A stretch of DNA of 64,000 nucleotides from a virus: the IMG/VR virus record IMGVR_UViG_3300050821_008386, positions 62,001 through 126,000 of that record; one strand, 5' to 3'. The position numbers and the translations under genes were made by a program. The notes under the pieces were generated by a model. That model saw only the letters and a program-made list of their open reading frames with translations, was not told the DNA's origin and searched no databases. This document shows positions 7,784 through 16,831 of the stretch, piece after piece; within the stretch, counting starts at the first letter, position 1; every line of letters starts with the position of its first letter.

Positions 7784-10700
7784 TCACAATACCCGGCCCA
7801 TCCGCGCTGACTGACCCTGAATCGTGACTCTGATATTCCCAAACGCGTTGGCAGAGATTATTCCGGTCAGGAATATCTGGGCCGGAGACGACACGATGAT
7901 GGTGCCGAATTTTTCCGCGCTGACTATTCCTGAGAGTTGTACCGTAGCGGTCCCGGTCGGAACCAGAGTGAGCGTCCCAAACGCTTGCGCGGAAAGGATA
8001 CCAGTCAGGGAAATGAACTGGTCGCCAGTGTTCCCTATGGTATCCATCCCGAACTTTTCCGCGCTCTGTATTCCTGTGAGGAATATCTGAGCGGGAGAAA
8101 GGACTGTCGCCGTTCCAAATGTTTCTGCGGTAAGGATGCCGGATAGCGCAATGCTCGCCGGAGCTTGCACCGCGATGACACCGAACGTTTCCCCGCTGAT
8201 GATCCCACTGGCCTGACTGGTGAACGTCCCGGTCGCCTGAACCACCGTGGCCCCGAATGTTTCTGCGGAAAGAATGCCTGAGAGCGTGACGGTAGCCGGG
8301 GCAACCACCGTCGGGTGTCCGAACGTTTCCCCGCTGATAATTCCAGTCAGTTGCACCGTTCTGGAAGCTGTCACGCTGGCCTGCCCGAACGCGCTCGCGC
8401 TAACGATTCCGATCAGTCCGATGGTCTGAGGCGTTGGTCCGCCCGCAGGCGCTTTCAGGGCCAGAACCTGCATGATCCACGCCGAAGAAGTGCTCAGAGA
8501 TGCGGTGCCTGAAAATGATCCGGCAGAAGCCGCGATCCGGTCTTCTGTGATCAGGCGCGAGGTGAGATCACGTTGAGTGTAACCTGATCCTGCGGTCAAA
8601 GGGCCACCCGCTGAACTCGCTGCCCCAACCAGAATATCGTTCCCTTGCGTGGTAGTGAACGGTCCTGTGGTTGGCGCGGTCGAGGTGCCGGTATTGGTGC
8701 TCTTGACGTCCAGAGACGATGTACCGGTCAGACCAGCGTATTCCATTACCGCCATGTCGATATTGGTGGCAGTCCCTGAAAACGTCACGGTAACCGGGTT
8801 AAATCCTGTGGGAGCAGTGGATGCTGGAGGATCGACTCCGTTGACGAACCTGTACCCGGCGGGGAGGATCACGCTAGTGAACGTCGTCGTCTGCTGCGGA
8901 TTAGTCGGATCGACCGGCGGCCAGGTCAATGTTCCGAACCAAGTTGGCTTTGACGTCATTAATAGAGAATTCGGAACCGTCTGGGTGGTCGCGTTAAACC
9001 ATATCGTCCCGGTGTTTCCGGCACCCGCCACAGTCGCGCAGTTGTAATCTCCCGCGATGATGCTTGTGGTGTACGGAAGGCTATTGTCAGATCCTCCACC
9101 TCCGTCAGCTAAAGAACTGTATCCAAAGGTGTACCCATACGACCCATCATCATATGATCTGGAAGTATTGGCCGCTATGAGAGCGGTCATCGTCAGATGC
9201 GTAGAACCGTCGTTGTAATGGGTTGTCCCAGTTAACAACTGTTTTGACCCTGCAACGTTCCCTATGAATACCGGGTAGGTGTTCTGCAGGTCTATGTCAA
9301 AACAGAAAAGAGCTTGGTAGGTCCACATTTGCGTCCCAAAAGCCCCTCTGCCGGTCGGTGGCGTTACTGGAACCCAAGTGGTGCCGGTCGCCCAGTTTCT
9401 GATATAACAGGCATGACTGTTGGATCCCCAGATGTCGTCGCTGTAGATATGCGGGCAGACGTTCCCCTCAAACAGGTTCATCAGCGGATGCGCGCCGTGA
9501 TTGGGGTTTATTCCAGGATAATTTGCTTGAGGCGTGTTGGCGTCAAACGATCCGCCTATCCAGTTATACGCAACCACGTTACCGGACGCTCCCCATTCCA
9601 GCATGATGCCGACGTGCCCGTGGTAGATGACGTTGTCTATGACAAGATTCCCGCTAGATTTGCTGGTTATATCGATGTCGCTGTCCGTCTGGCCGGGAGC
9701 GTGCAGATAAGCGTCGTGAAAATTGCTGTGCCTTATCTCGCACCTGATTGCGAAATGGAAATCAGCAAAGTCGTTCCCGGTGTAATTGACCTCTATGTTG
9801 TTAACCCAGCAGTAAAGTGATGAGAAAAACCTGAGAGTACCGGCTCCGTTTCCCTGCCCCCCGTAGTTGCTGCTGTTATTGTATATCGTCAGGTTCTCTA
9901 ATCCTGCTCGAACGCATTCCGTGGTGAATGGAATAGCTAACGGAGTCTGGTTGTACGCCCAATAAAGCGGAGGATCAATACCTATGGTTGTTCCGTTGAC
10001 AGAGGTGACGAGCGTGGTCTGACCCATTGCTCGTGTCCCGTTGTACAAGTCGTCGTCAACCCAGTTTGCGGTGCCCTCGCCGCCGACATTCGATACCGGG
10101 ATAGAGGCGTCGTTCAACTGGCTGATGATCAGAGTTTTCCCAACGCTGATATTGGCAGCGCTTGAGACAACGATACTGGTAGATCCTTGAGTAAGTCCTC
10201 CGGTGATCGATACCTGATTTGTCGTGGTGGGTGCCGTGTCACTCAGCGATCCAAACGCCACGTTAGCATTACCCGATCCCGTGTAATTGAGGAGAGTAAA
10301 GGTGGTTTGCTGATTCGTTCCGACCGGTCCTCCCATGGATTGAGGGCCCGCGCCACGCAAAACTTTTCCAGAAGGAATCTGTATGCCCGCACCAGCAATT
10401 TGGAAGGTTCCCGGTCCTAGAAGGACCACGCTGTTTACAGGTGCGGCAACCAGCGCAGCATTGATCGCCGCCGTCTGGTCTGCGCCCGTGGTAGTGATCG
10501 TGGCATTGATCGGCCAACCTGCGGACGGAATACCTCCGGGAATACCGGAAATAGTCCAGTCGATGAACCTTCCAGAAGGTATGATCGGACTGCTCACGGT
10601 GGGCTGGATCACCACAATTTTCGGATGATCGCTTAACGGGAGGCCAGAGATGGTCATTACCCCGCCAGAGAGCGTGTGACTGTACGCTGAAAGCGGCGTC

Positions 10701-11824
10701 GAGACGCAGAGGATCAGGTCGTAGAGGTACGATGAATTCGAGAACGTGCCAGTGTAGGGAAAACTCACCGTGCAAGTACCCGAGGTCGGAGGAGCGTTGA
10801 CAGAAGCGTTCCCTACCCAATAAGCGGCAATCGTTTTGGTTGAACCCGTGTAAAGGTATCCGAACGGTTGAACCGGTGCCGTGTAGGTGACGCTGACGTT
10901 ACTGATCGTGAGGCCAGAGGTGGTGTACTGATTTGCCGTCCCGGTCACGCCCTGCATCGCGTTGATGAACCGCATGTACAGCCCGTACGCCAGTTTGAAC
11001 GCGCCACCCGAAAGAGTGACACCAAACAGGTCCGTGCCCGAGTTGTCCATGTACTCGTAGATGAAGCTGTGCTCGACGTTGAACGCGGTCAGCATGCAGA
11101 GACGCCGCAACAGGTAACAGGCTTGCTGATCTTGACTGAGTCCGGTCACCGTTTCCGCGCCCCATTCGGTTTCCCAGATTGGCAACGCGGTCGCGGCATT
11201 CAGCGCCGCAATCCATTGGGGATATTCGTTGGTGTACGTGTTGTAGGGCGGTTCGTAGACAAGTTCAGGGACAATATCCGGTGAAGTACCCGGATCATAC
11301 GGATGAACCACTACACCGTTCATCGTGGCTTGTGGTAAGAGGTTCAGGATGGTTGACCCCTGATATCCCAGTCCGATTACCTGACAATTGGTGTTGGTCA
11401 CCGCTACCGCTGCGTAAACCGTATTAACTAAAGTGATGTAGTTCTGTTCGCCGGCAGTGGTATTGAACGCCGAAATATTGTTCGGTTCATTTAAGATCTC
11501 GACTGCGCCGACAATCCCCGCGTAATGGCCTGCAAACCACGCGCAAAACGCTGCCATCTGCGTCGGGTCATACGGAGGATTGGTCCCGACCGCTGCGTTA
11601 GATCCAATGATCGCCACGACCTGTAAACCGGCGGCGCCTGCGGCTTGTAACCACCCGTCATCGGTGGTGTCAGTCTGGAATACGCCGTTACTCGGGTTCA
11701 TCGAGGCCCAACTGACGTCGTCACGAATCCATCCTACACCGGTCGCGGCAACCGCTGGCATCAAGGTTTTAGACCAACCTTGGCCGAAATGTGTCGCAAA
11801 CCCGAACCGTGTATCTCCTGCCAT
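7784..11824 (-). CDS. Multidomain tail-spike: clan-A glycoside hydrolase + beta-helix + SAExFG repeats
   Basis: A 1346-residue protein. Residues 1 to about 290 look like a clan GH-A TIM barrel: GWIRDDVSW, the acid/base motif EILNEPN (Glu near 113), and WETEWGAET near 217-224 holding a candidate nucleophile (Glu220). A linker precedes a pectate-lyase-type right-handed beta-helix from about residue 425: GADQTAAINAALVAA, VVLLGPGTFQI, IPSGKVLRGAG, then stacked NLVIDNVIYHGHVGI-like coils. After about residue 1000 comes one GDLL-type unit, then nine repeats of the form LTGIxSAExFG and a final GRVL. The likely role is binding and cutting surface polysaccharide during adsorption. Substrate is unknown. 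No signal peptide, as expected of a virion protein. Confidence 0.75.
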   Translation of the reverse strand: MAGDTRFGFATHFGQGWSKTLMPAVAATGVGWIRDDVSWASMNPSNGVFQTDTTDDGWLQAAGAAGLQVVAIIGSNAAVGTNPPYDPTQMAAFCAWFAGHYAGIVGAVEILNEPNNISAFNTTAGEQNYITLVNTVYAAVAVTNTNCQVIGLGYQGSTILNLLPQATMNGVVVHPYDPGTSPDIVPELVYEPPYNTYTNEYPQWIAALNAATALPIWETEWGAETVTGLSQDQQACYLLRRLCMLTAFNVEHSFIYEYMDNSGTDLFGVTLSGGAFKLAYGLYMRFINAMQGVTGTANQYTTSGLTISNVSVTYTAPVQPFGYLYTGSTKTIAAYWVGNASVNAPPTSGTCTVSFPYTGTFSNSSYLYDLILCVSTPLSAYSHTLSGGVMTISGLPLSDHPKIVVIQPTVSSPIIPSGRFIDWTISGIPGGIPSAGWPINATITTTGADQTAAINAALVAAPVNSVVLLGPGTFQIAGAGIQIPSGKVLRGAGPQSMGGPVGTNQQTTFTLLNYTGSGNANVAFGSLSDTAPTTTNQVSITGGLTQGSTSIVVSSAANISVGKTLIISQLNDASIPVSNVGGEGTANWVDDDLYNGTRAMGQTTLVTSVNGTTIGIDPPLYWAYNQTPLAIPFTTECVRAGLENLTIYNNSSNYGGQGNGAGTLRFFSSLYCWVNNIEVNYTGNDFADFHFAIRCEIRHSNFHDAYLHAPGQTDSDIDITSKSSGNLVIDNVIYHGHVGIMLEWGASGNVVAYNWIGGSFDANTPQANYPGINPNHGAHPLMNLFEGNVCPHIYSDDIWGSNSHACYIRNWATGTTWVPVTPPTGRGAFGTQMWTYQALFCFDIDLQNTYPVFIGNVAGSKQLLTGTTHYNDGSTHLTMTALIAANTSRSYDDGSYGYTFGYSSLADGGGGSDNSLPYTTSIIAGDYNCATVAGAGNTGTIWFNATTQTVPNSLLMTSKPTWFGTLTWPPVDPTNPQQTTTFTSVILPAGYRFVNGVDPPASTAPTGFNPVTVTFSGTATNIDMAVMEYAGLTGTSSLDVKSTNTGTSTAPTTGPFTTTQGNDILVGAASSAGGPLTAGSGYTQRDLTSRLITEDRIAASAGSFSGTASLSTSSAWIMQVLALKAPAGGPTPQTIGLIGIVSASAFGQASVTASRTVQLTGIISGETFGHPTVVAPATVTLSGILSAETFGATVVQATGTFTSQASGIISGETFGVIAVQAPASIALSGILTAETFGTATVLSPAQIFLTGIQSAEKFGMDTIGNTGDQFISLTGILSAQAFGTLTLVPTGTATVQLSGIVSAEKFGTIIVSSPAQIFLTGIISANAFGNIRVTIQGQSARMGRVL

Positions 11825-11825
11825 G

Positions 11826-14141
11826 CTAGATAGGGGAAGTGTACATCCATTGGGTTAAGGTTCCTACCGTGGTCGGGCCTGCTTGCAAAGTGTACGTGTG
11901 CCCTGCCTGATCGGTCAGCGAGGTGATAGTGATCGCCGCAGTGCTGGCAGTCGCGATCACGATGACGTTCAAGTCGCCTATCGTTTGTGCCGCAGTGAAC
12001 GGCACCGTCAAGGTATTGGTTGCGGTCGTGCTGCCCGTCGCGCCCTGAACGAATTGCGGAGGCGTATTGGTTGTGGTGCCCGAAACCGAGGTCGAGAACG
12101 GGCTCGTGTTAGGGATCGGGTTAGTAGCCGAAACCCGATACCAGTAAGTGGTCGAGGGAGAAAGTCCGGTATCGGTGAAGGTCAGCCCTGTTCCAGTGCC
12201 GGGTATGGCGGACCCTCCTGTCACTGTCGCGTACGTCCCGGCTTGGGTGGTGCTTCTCTGGAGGTTGTAGGTAAGTTGGGTAGCCGGGAAACCGGTGTCC
12301 GTGGTGTCCGGCCAGACAACGGTCAATGAAGTCGAGGACGCTGCGGTCACCGAAGTGATGGTCGGTTGCACCGGAGTGCTGTTTGGCGCAGAAGGGGTCG
12401 TGACCGCTGCGGCAATCGATACGTACGCCGATATATTAGGAGGCGAGGTGGTATCTTCTGACCGCATCCTGAAGTTGTACGTGGTCAGGGCGGCAAGCCC
12501 AGTCACCGTGAATGTCGTCACCCCTACCGGAACCGTCCCAAGCTGGGTAAACGTCGAGAATGTCCCGCCCGAAATCTCGATCGGATAAAGAATCTGGGAG
12601 GGCGACAACCCTTGTTGGCCTGTTCCCGTGTCGGTTGATCCGGTCCAGGTCAGGGTAATCGACGCTGAAGACGCTGGCGTGCCCGCGAAGTTGGATGGAA
12701 GGGTCGGAGGGACAGTAGCAGGAGAACCTACCGCTGCCTTGAACGCGATTGCGGACGAGTTAATTCCGTCCGAGGTCGGCGTTATATTCGCCTGGTAGGT
12801 GTTGGTCCAATTGAACGGGACGGCGACATTGGCTGTGGGATTGTAGTAAAACCCGTTCCCGTCCGAGTTATCCATCACGTCGACGTCGGTTTGGCCACCG
12901 TAGGTCGTAGTGACAAAAGTCGCCGCGCCGGAAGACGTAGCGTTGGGACTGTCCAGAGAAGTGGTCGGTCCCGTTCCGTTAGTCGCTTGCGCGATGATTA
13001 AGCCATTCGCAGTCGACGGAGTGATTGTCGGGAATCCCGTAAACGAATGAGTACCTTGACTGGTCGAAATCGTGGTCTGACTCTGGGGTATTCCAGCAAC
13101 AGAGTCGTAGGGAGACGTCTGCGCACCTATGATGTCGTACATGATGAACGACAAGAAATAACCGCTCGGCAACGTCGGGGTGATCGTCATCGTATCGGTG
13201 GCAGTCGTGACATTAGCGGCGTACCAATACTGTCCGTAAGCCCCGGTTCCGCTCGGGTCTGGTGCCTTAGTCCATGTCAAAGCAGGAGAAGTGGTGACCG
13301 CAGAAACGTTTTGAGCGCTCGGTTGGAAGGTGGTAGATAAAACGAGAAGGTTGCCACGCGTAGGCCAACGCATAAACGTCGTCGGGTTCGCGCCCGCCGA
13401 CATCAATTCGTGCTGGATTCCAAGCACTCGAATACCGGAAGAAGGAGGAGCCGTTCCAGATGATGTTGTGGCAGGTATAAAGACCACCGTGATGCAGTTA
13501 AAAGTGTCCCCAGACCCGCCAACGGCGATTGTCGGATTTACGCTTACGCTTCCTGTGCTGATCTGGTATTGAGTGCAGTATCCCCACTGGATGCCGCACG
13601 TCATGAACGTGAACCCGGTCGATTTCGTGATCTGTGTGACGTTACGATTCGCGTTCTGTCCCGCGCTATCGATCATGCACATGTAGATCAGGTCGCCTGC
13701 GGTCGGGACCACGGCACCGGAAGAGATCGTGGTTGTTCCGGTAGAACTGCCATTAGTGGTTCTGACCGGAGATGACATTGCTACGTTGTAGAATTCCGCG
13801 AGAGAAAAATGTCCGTCGAAAACCGCTTTATCGAACGTGATCGTGATCTGTTTACATGGTTTAGAGTTCGGAACGTAGTAAATCGAGGTAATCGTCCCTC
13901 CCGTTCCGCTAGGGGTATTGACGCTTTTTGCTAAGGTCCAGGTGTTGCTTCCCCCAGAGGCATCGTCTGCGATGGTGATCGTGCGCCCGGTGACGAAATC
14001 AGCGCTCACCTCCATGATGAGCAGGTTCCCGACCAGAGTCGTGTTTGGGAACGATATATGGAACGGATTGCCGGTGAATCCTTCTTCGGATTCGTTTACA
14101 AAACTGCTAAGCGTCTGAACCAGTGTTGGTGTCGCTGGCAT
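11826..14141 (-). CDS. Modular tail adhesin: two GDLL-type units, two FnIII domains, truncated unit
   Basis: A 771-residue protein. Two recurrent units fill about residues 1-470 (GNLLIMEVSADFVTG, TIADDASGGSNTW, YYVPNS, AEFYNVA; then GNLLVLSTTF, QYWYAANV). Two fibronectin type III domains follow: about 480-585 (SASITLTWTGSTDTGTG, TTYNFRMRSEDT) and 590-695 (TSLTVVWPDTTDTGF, TTYWYRVSATNP). The last about 70 residues start a further unit (GDLNVIVIATAS, TDQAGHTYT) but stop after QWMYTSPI, roughly a third of the usual length. The next gene starts one base after its stop codon. The modules are typical of phage adhesins that present carbohydrate-binding or spacer domains. Confidence 0.7.
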   Translation of the reverse strand: MPATPTLVQTLSSFVNESEEGFTGNPFHISFPNTTLVGNLLIMEVSADFVTGRTITIADDASGGSNTWTLAKSVNTPSGTGGTITSIYYVPNSKPCKQITITFDKAVFDGHFSLAEFYNVAMSSPVRTTNGSSTGTTTISSGAVVPTAGDLIYMCMIDSAGQNANRNVTQITKSTGFTFMTCGIQWGYCTQYQISTGSVSVNPTIAVGGSGDTFNCITVVFIPATTSSGTAPPSSGIRVLGIQHELMSAGANPTTFMRWPTRGNLLVLSTTFQPSAQNVSAVTTSPALTWTKAPDPSGTGAYGQYWYAANVTTATDTMTITPTLPSGYFLSFIMYDIIGAQTSPYDSVAGIPQSQTTISTSQGTHSFTGFPTITPSTANGLIIAQATNGTGPTTSLDSPNATSSGAATFVTTTYGGQTDVDVMDNSDGNGFYYNPTANVAVPFNWTNTYQANITPTSDGINSSAIAFKAAVGSPATVPPTLPSNFAGTPASSASITLTWTGSTDTGTGQQGLSPSQILYPIEISGGTFSTFTQLGTVPVGVTTFTVTGLAALTTYNFRMRSEDTTSPPNISAYVSIAAAVTTPSAPNSTPVQPTITSVTAASSTSLTVVWPDTTDTGFPATQLTYNLQRSTTQAGTYATVTGGSAIPGTGTGLTFTDTGLSPSTTYWYRVSATNPIPNTSPFSTSVSGTTTNTPPQFVQGATGSTTATNTLTVPFTAAQTIGDLNVIVIATASTAAITITSLTDQAGHTYTLQAGPTTVGTLTQWMYTSPI

Positions 14142-14142
14142 G

Positions 14143-16203
14143 TCACGGGAACAGGAAGTGCGGGTTAGTCGCTACTGTCGGGTTGATAGCCGTGACTCCC
14201 GGCTTAAACGCAAACGCCTGGAACGAAGCGGTGTTCGGGAGTGAACTTGAGTTAAACGTCCACTGCCATGTCAGCGTGCTGGTGTTGGGGTTGTAGTAAT
14301 GACTGTACCCGTCCGCGTTGACCAAGTTGTCCGCATCAGTCTGCCCGGTGTACGTGTCGGCGTCGAATGAACCTGAAGGGGTTAATAACGCCGTGGTCGG
14401 GCCTGCGCCGTTTTCCACGAAACCGAACACAATACCGTTGGAGACAGACGGAGTGATCGTCGCGGAACTGAAGGTTTCATTTACCGGAAGCGTGGTTCCG
14501 GTAGTGATGGTGATTTGTTGTTGAGGTATCCCGGCAGTCGAGTCATACGGACTGGTAGCCGCATTGACGATGTCGTAAAACTGGACGGTCAAAAACGGAT
14601 TAGCCGTAACCGTTGGCGTCATCGTCAGGTTGTCGCCGGGAGTAGCGTTGGCGCAATACCACATCTGACCGTATGCCGTGGTGTTAGTGCCAGCGACATG
14701 GGTCCAGGTATTTCCCAGATTGGACGCGTTCGCTGTCCAATTCATCTGGGTCGTATTGAAGTTGGTGTAGGCGACGAAGAGGTTTCCTTTGGTCGCAAAC
14801 TGCAGTATCCCGGCGTTACCGCTCGGGTTATCGATCAAGGTCGTCCACCGATTGACCACCCGCATGGCGGTCGAGGACGGAGCGGTGCCTGCGCTCGCCG
14901 CTTTGAAAGCTACCGCGAAACAAACGAATAAATCGGTCGATCCGGCCAGTGAACAAGTGGCGTTAATCGCCGCCGCAGTGGTCTGAATCGTGTAATGGAG
15001 GCATTTCGCGGTCGTCTGATCGTTCGTGTACGAGGTCAGTGGTCGGAATCCGGGCCCTGCAGCGTACGAACTGGCTAAAGGGGTGTTGGTATCCCAATCG
15101 TTCGCGTAAACGAGGATCAAATCGCCGCTCGAACCCGGTGTAAACGATCCAGAAGAGAGCGTAGGACCATTTCCTAACAGATTATTGGCTCCCGAACCGT
15201 CTTCAGGACTGCTGGTCGCAATATTGTAGTACTCCAGAATCTCAAATGTCGAGAAAGTCTGGGTGCCAAACGTGAATGTGACCTTTTGGACGCCTGCACT
15301 AGCGTTTGCGAGGTAGAAAACCCAGTGTGTCGTAAAATTTGAGCCGTCCGAAAGAGGGTATCCGGTCGCTTTGGTCCAGGTATGGCTTTGATCGTCGGTA
15401 ACAGTCAGGGTTTGCGAGGTCTGGAACCCGGCAGAGACAAAAGCGATCAGGCAATTATTGGCTAAAGTCGGATTAGGGTAATTGATGAAGTAGGGACCTC
15501 CCGAAACCGCGCCTGAAGCAGCAGTGGAAGCATGCTGAACCATGGTCGGGATGGTTCCCGTAAATACCGGAGCGGTTTTCTGGATCGCTACCTGCCCAAC
15601 TACCCACCAATCGTTGGTCGCGCTCACCGTTGCCGTGTGCGCGGTCGCGCTGGCACTCGTTTTGATCGTGTAGACCAGCGATTTCTTATTGGTCGCCGTG
15701 GTGACCGCAACTGTCCCGGAGGTCACCGTGGTGACACCGCCAGTGCCGGTCGTGATAAACCCGATCACCAGCGTATTGGCAGTCACCGTGGTCATCGATT
15801 GGGATGCCGTAGTGGTATGGCCCGTGGTCGCGGTTCCCAGAACGTCTACATACCCGAATCCGTTATCGCTTGTCCATGAACCGACGCAAACCGTAGCGGT
15901 AGCTTGTGACGCAGCGAATTTGACCGTGACCGTATTGGCGCTAGATGCCGCGGCGGCGACATTGGCACACACGTAAATCGTCTGCATGCCGCCGGCAGCG
16001 TTACCAGCGTTCTGATTGGCGTACGCCTGATAATAGATATTGGATTCAGTGTCGGTAACCGAATTGATTACCTGCGTCAGGCCCGAGGTCCAGATCGAGA
16101 CGGCGATCAGATCGCCTGCCGACTGCGCCCACGTCATCACCGTGGTATAGGTCGCGGAAGCTGCATTCTCGGTGGAAGCCGCGTTGACGAAAGTGATTGC
16201 CAT
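14143..16203 (-). CDS. Modular tail adhesin with three GDLL-type beta-rich units
   Basis: A 686-residue protein made almost only of three copies of an about 215-residue unit. The copies start near residues 1 (AGDLIAVSIWTSG, TDTESNIYY), 220 (NNCLIAFVSAGFQ, TDDQSHTWTK, EILEYYNIATSSP) and 445 (KGNLFVAYTNFN, YGQMWYCANATPG, QFYDIVNAATSPYDS). Copies 2 and 3 are close to the two units of 11826-14141 (shared ATSPYDSxAGIPQ element), pointing to duplication within the locus. Gly, Ala, Ser and Thr dominate, as is usual for fibre proteins. No enzyme motif seen. The gaps to both neighbours are one base. Confidence 0.7.
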   Translation of the reverse strand: MAITFVNAASTENAASATYTTVMTWAQSAGDLIAVSIWTSGLTQVINSVTDTESNIYYQAYANQNAGNAAGGMQTIYVCANVAAAASSANTVTVKFAASQATATVCVGSWTSDNGFGYVDVLGTATTGHTTTASQSMTTVTANTLVIGFITTGTGGVTTVTSGTVAVTTATNKKSLVYTIKTSASATAHTATVSATNDWWVVGQVAIQKTAPVFTGTIPTMVQHASTAASGAVSGGPYFINYPNPTLANNCLIAFVSAGFQTSQTLTVTDDQSHTWTKATGYPLSDGSNFTTHWVFYLANASAGVQKVTFTFGTQTFSTFEILEYYNIATSSPEDGSGANNLLGNGPTLSSGSFTPGSSGDLILVYANDWDTNTPLASSYAAGPGFRPLTSYTNDQTTAKCLHYTIQTTAAAINATCSLAGSTDLFVCFAVAFKAASAGTAPSSTAMRVVNRWTTLIDNPSGNAGILQFATKGNLFVAYTNFNTTQMNWTANASNLGNTWTHVAGTNTTAYGQMWYCANATPGDNLTMTPTVTANPFLTVQFYDIVNAATSPYDSTAGIPQQQITITTGTTLPVNETFSSATITPSVSNGIVFGFVENGAGPTTALLTPSGSFDADTYTGQTDADNLVNADGYSHYYNPNTSTLTWQWTFNSSSLPNTASFQAFAFKPGVTAINPTVATNPHFLFP

Positions 16204-16204
16204 A

Positions 16205-16831
16205 TCAGCCTGCTACCAAGGTCCATCCTGTGGTGGACATGTAATCGGGTTCGGGACTGTTGCCGCCGGTCAACCGTAAGTACGAGACAAGATTAGAAGT
16301 CCTGACGTGTTGTGGTCCGACAGCTTTAGCCAAAGACGCGACATCGGTTGCGGACAGTGCGGCACCGTAAATCATCGGAAACGCGATCGTCCCCAGCGTT
16401 CCCGCAGCGACTGCTCCGTTGAATTTGACGCTTCCTATATAGCTCGAATCGCAGGTTCCGGGGGTAACCGAAACCGTACTATTTGTTGATCCTCCTCCGT
16501 TGACGTAACAGGTCCTCGAGGTAGCGCTGGTGAAGACGCAGGCCACATGATAAGTGGTCGACGCTGACAGGGTGGTTGAGGATGCCGCAGTATTGTCAGT
16601 CGTGCTGCCCGCGTCATTGGAGATGTAACAGCACATCTTCGCGGAAGCGGTTAAAAACTTCATCGCAAACAAGCTGAAATGGGTCGAGGTGCCGCTGGCG
16701 ATCCCCATCACATACGCGTCCGCGCTGATCGACGAAGGAGTGGTGAATAAACAGCAAAAGGTCATCGGTGCCGCTGAGACCAGCGCCGATGCTTTGGTTA
16801 TGTAGTTGGCACCGTCAAATGTGAGAGCCAT
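16205..16831 (-). CDS. LamG/concanavalin A-like lectin domain protein
   Basis: A 208-residue protein with the signature of a LamG/ConA-like jelly roll: ALTFDGANYITKASAL at the start, a central LSASTTYHVACVFTS segment, RTCYVNGGGST, YIGSVKFNGAVAAGTLG, and PMIYGAALSATDVASLAKA near the end. Such domains bind carbohydrates or act as structural caps in phage tails. It lies between the giant fibre and the modular adhesins and is separated from both by a single base or none, so it is part of one transcription unit. Ligand unknown. Confidence 0.75.
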   Translation of the reverse strand: MALTFDGANYITKASALVSAAPMTFCCLFTTPSSISADAYVMGIASGTSTHFSLFAMKFLTASAKMCCYISNDAGSTTDNTAASSTTLSASTTYHVACVFTSATSRTCYVNGGGSTNSTVSVTPGTCDSSYIGSVKFNGAVAAGTLGTIAFPMIYGAALSATDVASLAKAVGPQHVRTSNLVSYLRLTGGNSPEPDYMSTTGWTLVAG

